Source of the DNA: Candidatus Fermentithermobacillus carboniphilus
Lineage (GTDB): Bacteria; Bacillota; Sulfobacillia; Fermentithermobacillales; Fermentithermobacillaceae
DNA: 64,000 nucleotides
Direction of reading: 5' to 3'
NCBI GenBank assembly: GCA_018208355.1
Contig: CP062796.1
Coordinates: 425,217 to 489,216 of the forward strand
Shown: positions 60,097-64,000 of the stretch, piece after piece
How the letters are laid out: the number at the start of each line of letters is the position of its first letter
Numbering within the stretch: the first letter of the stretch is position 1
Made by a program: the position numbers and the translations under genes
Notes under the pieces: generated by a model
The model's database searches: none
What the model saw: the letters and a program-made list of their open reading frames with translations, nothing else
What the model was told of the DNA's origin: nothing

Positions 60097-61494
60097 TCAT
60101 CTACCAGTTAGAAGGTGTATCGGACGATCCCACGCACCGTGGCAAGCTTCGAGCACCGCTTCAGGCAGCGTGGGATGAGCGTGGACCATCTCGGCCACGT
60201 CCTTTGCCGTAAGTCCTGCCTTCATTGCCAGGGCTCCCTCGTGAATGAGGTCGTCTGCGTGAGGTCCCAGTATGTGCATGCCCAGTATCTTGCCGCTGGT
60301 AGCATCGGCAACGACTTTCACGAGGCCATCTGTCTCCCCGATAGCCTGGGCCCGCCCGTTGGCGCTGAATGGAAATTTCGACACTTTCACCGATAAGCCT
60401 TTTTCCCTGGCTTCTTTCTCTTTGAGTCCCACAGAGGCGCATTCCGGTATCGAGAACACGCACGACGGGATCACCGAGTAATCCATCCTGGCTTCTTTCC
60501 CGAATATATTCTCCATGGCGACAATGCCTTCCATAGAAGCTACCGGGGCAAGGTATGTGCGGCCGACCACGTCTCCGATAGCCCATATCCCGGGAACGTT
60601 TGTGGCCATTCTGTCGTCTGTCTTTATGCCGTGCCTATCGTAGGCGACCCCGAGAGCATCCAGGTCGAGTCCTCCGAAGTTAGGAACCCGTCCCATGGCC
60701 ACGAGAACCAGGTCAGCTCTGAATTCTTTAGTACCGCCGTCCTTCGTGTCGGCTACAAGCACCTTCTCGCCGCCCTCTTCTCTGATCTCTTTGACGTAGA
60801 TGCCGGAGTGAACGGTGATTCCCTTTCGCTTCAAGATGACCATGAGTCGCTGCGAGATCTCTTCGTCGATGGGCGGCAGGATCAGCGGCGAGCGCTTTAC
60901 CATTTCCACCTTTGCACCAAATGCATTCCATATACAGGCGAATTCTACTCCCAGCACTCCTCCGCCGATGACAAGGAGCCTTTCGGGGACATGATCGAGT
61001 TCCAGCGCGTCATCAGAGGAAATGGTGTGCGCTAGGCTTTCTTCTGATACAGGAGGAAGCTGTTGCGAAGAACCGGTGGCGATTATTATGTGCTTGGTCT
61101 CGAGGACCTCTTTGGACCCGTCCGCCATCGTCACTTCGACTCTGCCCGGCGACGGTACCTTCGCCCAGCCGCGGTACACGGAAACTCCATTGCCTTTGAG
61201 GAGTCTTTCCACTCCATCCACAAGCGTCTTTATGGTCTTCTGTTTGTGGGCCATCACACCTTCGAGGTTCAGGCGAACGTCCGGGATCTCCACACCGAAG
61301 TCCCTAGCTCTCTTGGCCAAAAGATAAGTGGTGGCCGAATGGACCAGAGCTTTTGTGGGAATGCACCCCACGTTCAGGCACGTACCCCCAAGTTTGCCAC
61401 CTTCCACGATAGCGATTTTCCCGCCGAGCTGGGCGCCTTTGATGGCCGCCACGTACCCTCCGGGACCGCTTCCGATTACTACAACGTCAAACAT
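60097..61494 (-). CDS. lpdA: Dihydrolipoyl dehydrogenase
   Basis: A 465-residue flavoprotein disulfide reductase. FAD site [20 protein letters not shown], redox Cys pair [16 protein letters not shown] site [22 protein letters not shown] and the C-terminal [13 protein letters not shown] with the catalytic His-Glu pair are present. It reoxidises lipoamide in the glycine cleavage H protein or in 2-oxoacid complexes. Because 2-oxoacid oxidation in this window uses ferredoxin oxidoreductases, the L-protein role in glycine cleavage is preferred. Confidence 0.96.
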   Translation of the reverse strand: MFDVVVIGSGPGGYVAAIKGAQLGGKIAIVEGGKLGGTCLNVGCIPTKALVHSATTYLLAKRARDFGVEIPDVRLNLEGVMAHKQKTIKTLVDGVERLLKGNGVSVYRGWAKVPSPGRVEVTMADGSKEVLETKHIIIATGSSQQLPPVSEESLAHTISSDDALELDHVPERLLVIGGGVLGVEFACIWNAFGAKVEMVKRSPLILPPIDEEISQRLMVILKRKGITVHSGIYVKEIREEGGEKVLVADTKDGGTKEFRADLVLVAMGRVPNFGGLDLDALGVAYDRHGIKTDDRMATNVPGIWAIGDVVGRTYLAPVASMEGIVAMENIFGKEARMDYSVIPSCVFSIPECASVGLKEKEAREKGLSVKVSKFPFSANGRAQAIGETDGLVKVVADATSGKILGMHILGPHADDLIHEGALAMKAGLTAKDVAEMVHAHPTLPEAVLEACHGAWDRPIHLLTGR

Positions 61495-61583
61495 GGTTCA
61501 TACCCCTTTCTCAATTGAGACTCGGCTATTTTCTCGGGTGTTCTCCGCTCTTTCGACCACAGAACCACCCGACCCACGGTCTG

Positions 61584-62426
61584 TCAGTACAATTCACCGC
61601 TTGGCCGGCCCCTTTCAAGGGTCCATCTGTCCTTTCCGTACTTTTCCTGAGAGAGCTCTACCGCCTCCAGGATTTCGTCCCTGGTCAGGCTTCCGGGGAC
61701 AATCTCCCATCCTAGGGTTTCCTGGAAACCCAAAATGAGGTGGCGCTGGAGCTCATCTCTGGAGATGCGCCTCCCGAGGATCTGGCACAACCCAGCCGCT
61801 TTTCTCGACAGCATGGACTCGATTTTCGCCGCGTGTTCCGGGGACGAGGTCTTGAGGCATTTCGTGACCTTCCGCGAGTCAAAAACAAAAGGGATGGAAC
61901 CGTGCTGGAGGATAACCCCGTTCTTGCGGACCTGGGCAGACCCGACGATTTTTTTGCCGGAAGCCACCACCTCATACCAGGATGGTGCTGAAAAGCACGC
62001 GGCCTGGCGGAACCTTTGGTCACGCATAGTGACACCGTGCTCCAGAGCAGCAAGCTCCGCGGGTATCCCCAGGCTCACGATGCCTCTGACCAGGGCTTTT
62101 GAGAGTTCCTGGTAAGTCTCAAGGACGGAACCCTTCAGGTCTTTTTCCGGTATTACCACGCTGTAAGTTAGCTCATCATCGTGAAGTACTGCCTTACCGC
62201 CCGTAGGCCGTCTGACCAGATCGGCGCCGATCTCTCGCAATCCGTCAAGGTTTACTTCCCTTTCTACGTCCTGAAAATACCCCAGCGATAGGCACGCAGG
62301 ATCCCACGCGTAAAACCTGAGGGTCGGGGGGACTTCACCCCTCTGACAGGCCCTCTGAATGGCTTCGTCTACTGCCATATTGAACTTGCCTCGCATCGAG
62401 CCATGTATCAGCAACCGAACTCTCAC
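61584..62426 (-). CDS. Lipoate--protein ligase family (LplA/LipM-like)
   Basis: A 280-residue protein of the biotin/lipoate ligase fold. Markers are FNMAVDEAIQRACQRGEVPPTLRFYAWDPACLSLGYFQ, the lipoyl-pocket motif LVRRPTGGKAVLHDDELTYSVVIPE and the KIVGSAQVRKNGVILQHGSIP segment with the catalytic Lys. It may be an octanoyl transferase (LipM) or a ligase. GTG at 62426 has GGAGGCG eight bases upstream. It follows the two radical-SAM genes, which suggests a dedicated lipoylation operon. Confidence 0.9.
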   Translation of the reverse strand: MRVRLLIHGSMRGKFNMAVDEAIQRACQRGEVPPTLRFYAWDPACLSLGYFQDVEREVNLDGLREIGADLVRRPTGGKAVLHDDELTYSVVIPEKDLKGSVLETYQELSKALVRGIVSLGIPAELAALEHGVTMRDQRFRQAACFSAPSWYEVVASGKKIVGSAQVRKNGVILQHGSIPFVFDSRKVTKCLKTSSPEHAAKIESMLSRKAAGLCQILGRRISRDELQRHLILGFQETLGWEIVPGSLTRDEILEAVELSQEKYGKDRWTLERGRPSGELY

Positions 62427-62509
62427 GGTTTTTCGCCTCCGCTCCCTCTCCCTGTTTCCGGCCAGGGACTCCCTTACACGCTTCACGTGCCTTCTCCCTC
62501 CGGACCAGT

Positions 62510-63481
62510 TTATCCCCGGAAGAGGCCTGATTCAGCGATACACTCCCTCACCTCTTTTTCGGTCAGACTCCTCGGGAAGTTCATCATCAGCCGGCCCGGC
62601 CTCTCGTTGTAATAAGGTCTGTTGCAGTCAGGACATCCGGAGGTTTCAAAGGGCTTCCCTTCCCACAACTTCCCTAAAAACGCGGGATCGTCTGTACTGA
62701 TTCGCACAATTTTTCCGTCCCGGAACTCTATGTTGTCTTTCGAACCTCCCGTTTTCAGGAAATATGCAGCGATCTGGACACGCCTGTACGACGAGACGTC
62801 CGGCGGGGCATCGTGTTCCATAAGGGTCCCCTTCACCGGCGTGAAGGCAAACAGGGCCACCGTGATCCCGAGGGTCCTGGCCCGGTCTAAAGCCAGAACC
62901 ATCTCCTCCTCGGTCTCACCGAGACCGCATATGAAATGAGTAGATATCCGCCCCGGCCATAGGCTCGATGCCTTTTCCAGGACCGCCCAGGCTCTTTCAA
63001 GGTCACCGCCCTTGACCCGGCGATACGTTTCGGGCGTCACGGCATCCACCGGCAACCCCACCCGGGACGCTCCCGCCCGGAAGAACGCCTCCACGCGGGA
63101 AACCGACTCGGGTGCGACGCAGATGCTTATCTGAACGTCTGGAGAAAGGGAGCGGACTTTTCTCGTCAGTTGCAGGGCACTCTCGGTCCCGCCCGGAGTC
63201 TCCACTGTCTGGATGCAGACTCTCTTCACAAGCCCCCCGGCGATGGCCCGGGAAAGAGGCGTCTCTATTTCATCCCACAGCTTCTCCGGCCAGGTCACGC
63301 GGGAAAGGTGGTGAGGAGGTGCCTTGCTGTCCCTTGCCTGGGCACAGAAGGCGCAGGAATGGATACAACGCTCTCCAACCATAAAGTGTGCGGTGGTCGG
63401 TAGCTCCCTATTCCTAGCCCTCGACAACCCTAGGAGGCTCAAGGTCCCGGCCGATACTCCAAATCTCTCAGTCAAATGCAC
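62510..63481 (-). CDS. Radical SAM protein, LipS1/LipS2-type lipoyl synthase component
   Basis: About 323 residues of a BioB-like radical SAM enzyme. The SAM cluster is CIHSCAFC (CxxxCxxC), followed by AQARDSKAPPHHLSRVTW. Later come VCIQTVETPGGTESAL, HFICGLGETEEEMVLALDRARTLGI, LFAFTPVKGTLMEHDAPP and near the end CPDCNRPYYNERPG. Two adjacent BioB-like proteins with a lipoate ligase fit the two-protein lipoyl synthase LipS1/LipS2 first shown in Thermococcus. Canonical LipA is not seen in the window. The GTG at 63481 (GGAG upstream) is preferred over an ATG at 63508; both are possible. Confidence 0.75.
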   Translation of the reverse strand: MHLTERFGVSAGTLSLLGLSRARNRELPTTAHFMVGERCIHSCAFCAQARDSKAPPHHLSRVTWPEKLWDEIETPLSRAIAGGLVKRVCIQTVETPGGTESALQLTRKVRSLSPDVQISICVAPESVSRVEAFFRAGASRVGLPVDAVTPETYRRVKGGDLERAWAVLEKASSLWPGRISTHFICGLGETEEEMVLALDRARTLGITVALFAFTPVKGTLMEHDAPPDVSSYRRVQIAAYFLKTGGSKDNIEFRDGKIVRISTDDPAFLGKLWEGKPFETSGCPDCNRPYYNERPGRLMMNFPRSLTEKEVRECIAESGLFRG

Positions 63482-64000
63482 AACACTCCGTCTTCTTCTC
63501 GATTTCAAGTCCCAAAGATCTTGCAGCGTCCACCACCTCTGGGTGCGGTAAAACTATCCGGTCGATGCCGGCCCTGACCGCCAGTATGTCCAGTTCTTGC
63601 CGGTACCTGCCTTTTGGCCTCATACATCCCAATGATATGGACAGGCCGGGGGCCTTGGCCCTGGTCCAGGCCAGGACGCGCACTACGTCCCCGATGTCCG
63701 GCGGTGGAATGTTTTCCCAGATAGTACCCGGGGTGGGAATGAATACTATGAATATGATTTCCCGGACGTTTTCCCCGAGCAAGAATTCAACGGCGTCGTA
63801 TTCTTTCGATATTTTGCCTTTCATGAGACCCAGGAGGACGTGGGGAACCACTTTGGCTTTCCCTTTCCTAAGGCTCCTAAAAGCCCTTACATAATCGGCT
63901 CCCGTCCAGCGCCCGTGAAAAGCTTCCCTTATTGCCTCATCGTCAAGTACAAAATCGAATGATATCACAGAGGCAAATTCCGAAATTGCCCTGGCGTCCT
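63468..64000 (-). CDS. Radical SAM protein, second LipS1/LipS2-type component (C-terminal part, cut by window edge)
   Basis: The frame is open from the stop at 63468 to the end of the window, so the start and the SAM cluster are missing. The 177 visible residues show GADYVRAFRSLRKGKAKVVPHVLLGLMKGKISKEYDAVEFLL, IIFIVFIPTPGTIWENIPPPDI, then SISLGCMRPKGRYRQELDILAVRAGIDRIVLPHP and a final KKTECCAFD with two Cys. This matches the C-terminal half of a BioB-like radical SAM barrel. It overlaps the next gene by 14 bases. It is read as the partner of the protein at 62510. Confidence 0.7.
   Translation of the reverse strand, partial: DARAISEFASVISFDFVLDDEAIREAFHGRWTGADYVRAFRSLRKGKAKVVPHVLLGLMKGKISKEYDAVEFLLGENVREIIFIVFIPTPGTIWENIPPPDIGDVVRVLAWTRAKAPGLSISLGCMRPKGRYRQELDILAVRAGIDRIVLPHPEVVDAARSLGLEIEKKTECCAFD

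Noticed and set aside
1..64000. CRISPR arrays, insertion sequences, prophage, tRNA or rRNA genes
   Set aside because: No regularly spaced repeats, transposase motifs, phage structural genes or tRNA-like cloverleafs were seen; small tRNAs could escape reading by eye.

Overview
This window reads as chromosome from an anaerobic, endospore-forming member of the Firmicutes (Bacillota), probably moderately thermophilic or extremophilic. The case rests on Spo0A, SpoIVB, the spoIIA operon (dacF, spoIIAA, spoIIAB, sigF), spoVAC/AD/AE, spoIIM, the complete spoIIIAA-AH operon, spmA/spmB, GerW and a small acid-soluble spore protein. An OLE RNA gene, ferredoxin-linked 2-oxoacid oxidation and an NfnAB transhydrogenase add anaerobic and extremophile character. 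Almost every gene lies on the minus strand, so transcription runs from high to low coordinates. GTG and TTG starts behind strong Shine-Dalgarno sequences are common, and several starts were reset on that basis. No rRNA, tRNA, insertion sequence, prophage or CRISPR array was found.

Layout from low to high coordinates. 1-1450: a BtuF/BtuC-type B12 importer behind a cobalamin riboswitch and an intrinsic terminator. 1813-8136: pncB and rluB, then a cassette with an uncharacterised cobalamin-dependent mutase, its P-loop partner, an 80-aa protein, an FCD regulator and a RidA protein. 8366-15401: the conserved block spmB-spmA ... gerW-DUF2953-scpB-scpA, interrupted by a non-homologous end-joining set (Ku, ligase, polymerase) and a SASP gene. 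15426-21207: an M50 protease, a PDZ-domain relic, spoVAE/AD/AC, a dodecin, sigF-spoIIAB-spoIIAA and dacF. 21344-24386: xerD, ald and spoIIM.

24487-35936 is an amino-acid fermentation operon: two Glu/Leu/Phe/Val-type dehydrogenases, a VOR-type 2-oxoacid:ferredoxin oxidoreductase (four subunits), phosphotransbutyrylase, butyrate kinase, a predicted second butyrate kinase (DUF1464-like) and a P-loop ATPase. A PAS-PAS-AAA-Fis enhancer-binding protein lies upstream, and a nearly perfect sigma-54 promoter precedes the first gene. Together these would deaminate branched-chain (and perhaps aromatic) amino acids, oxidise the 2-oxoacids to acyl-CoA with ferredoxin, and recover ATP through acyl-phosphate.

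36024-49805 is a classical housekeeping/sporulation cluster: spo0A, spoIVB, recN, argR, nadK, dxs, oapA, OLE RNA, ispA, xseB, xseA, nfnB, nfnA, nusB. 49802-56201 holds DUF2273-amaP-asp23 and spoIIIAH-AA. 56433-64000 holds an acidic zinc-ribbon protein, efp, an M24 peptidase, glyA, lpdA, a lipoate ligase and two radical-SAM proteins resembling the LipS1/LipS2 two-protein lipoyl synthase; the second runs off the window. The most interesting non-coding content is the OLE RNA at about 44,015-44,570 and the sigma-54 promoter with an upstream dyad at 33,943-34,123. The most interesting uncharacterised protein system is the B12 mutase cassette at 3,638-8,136.
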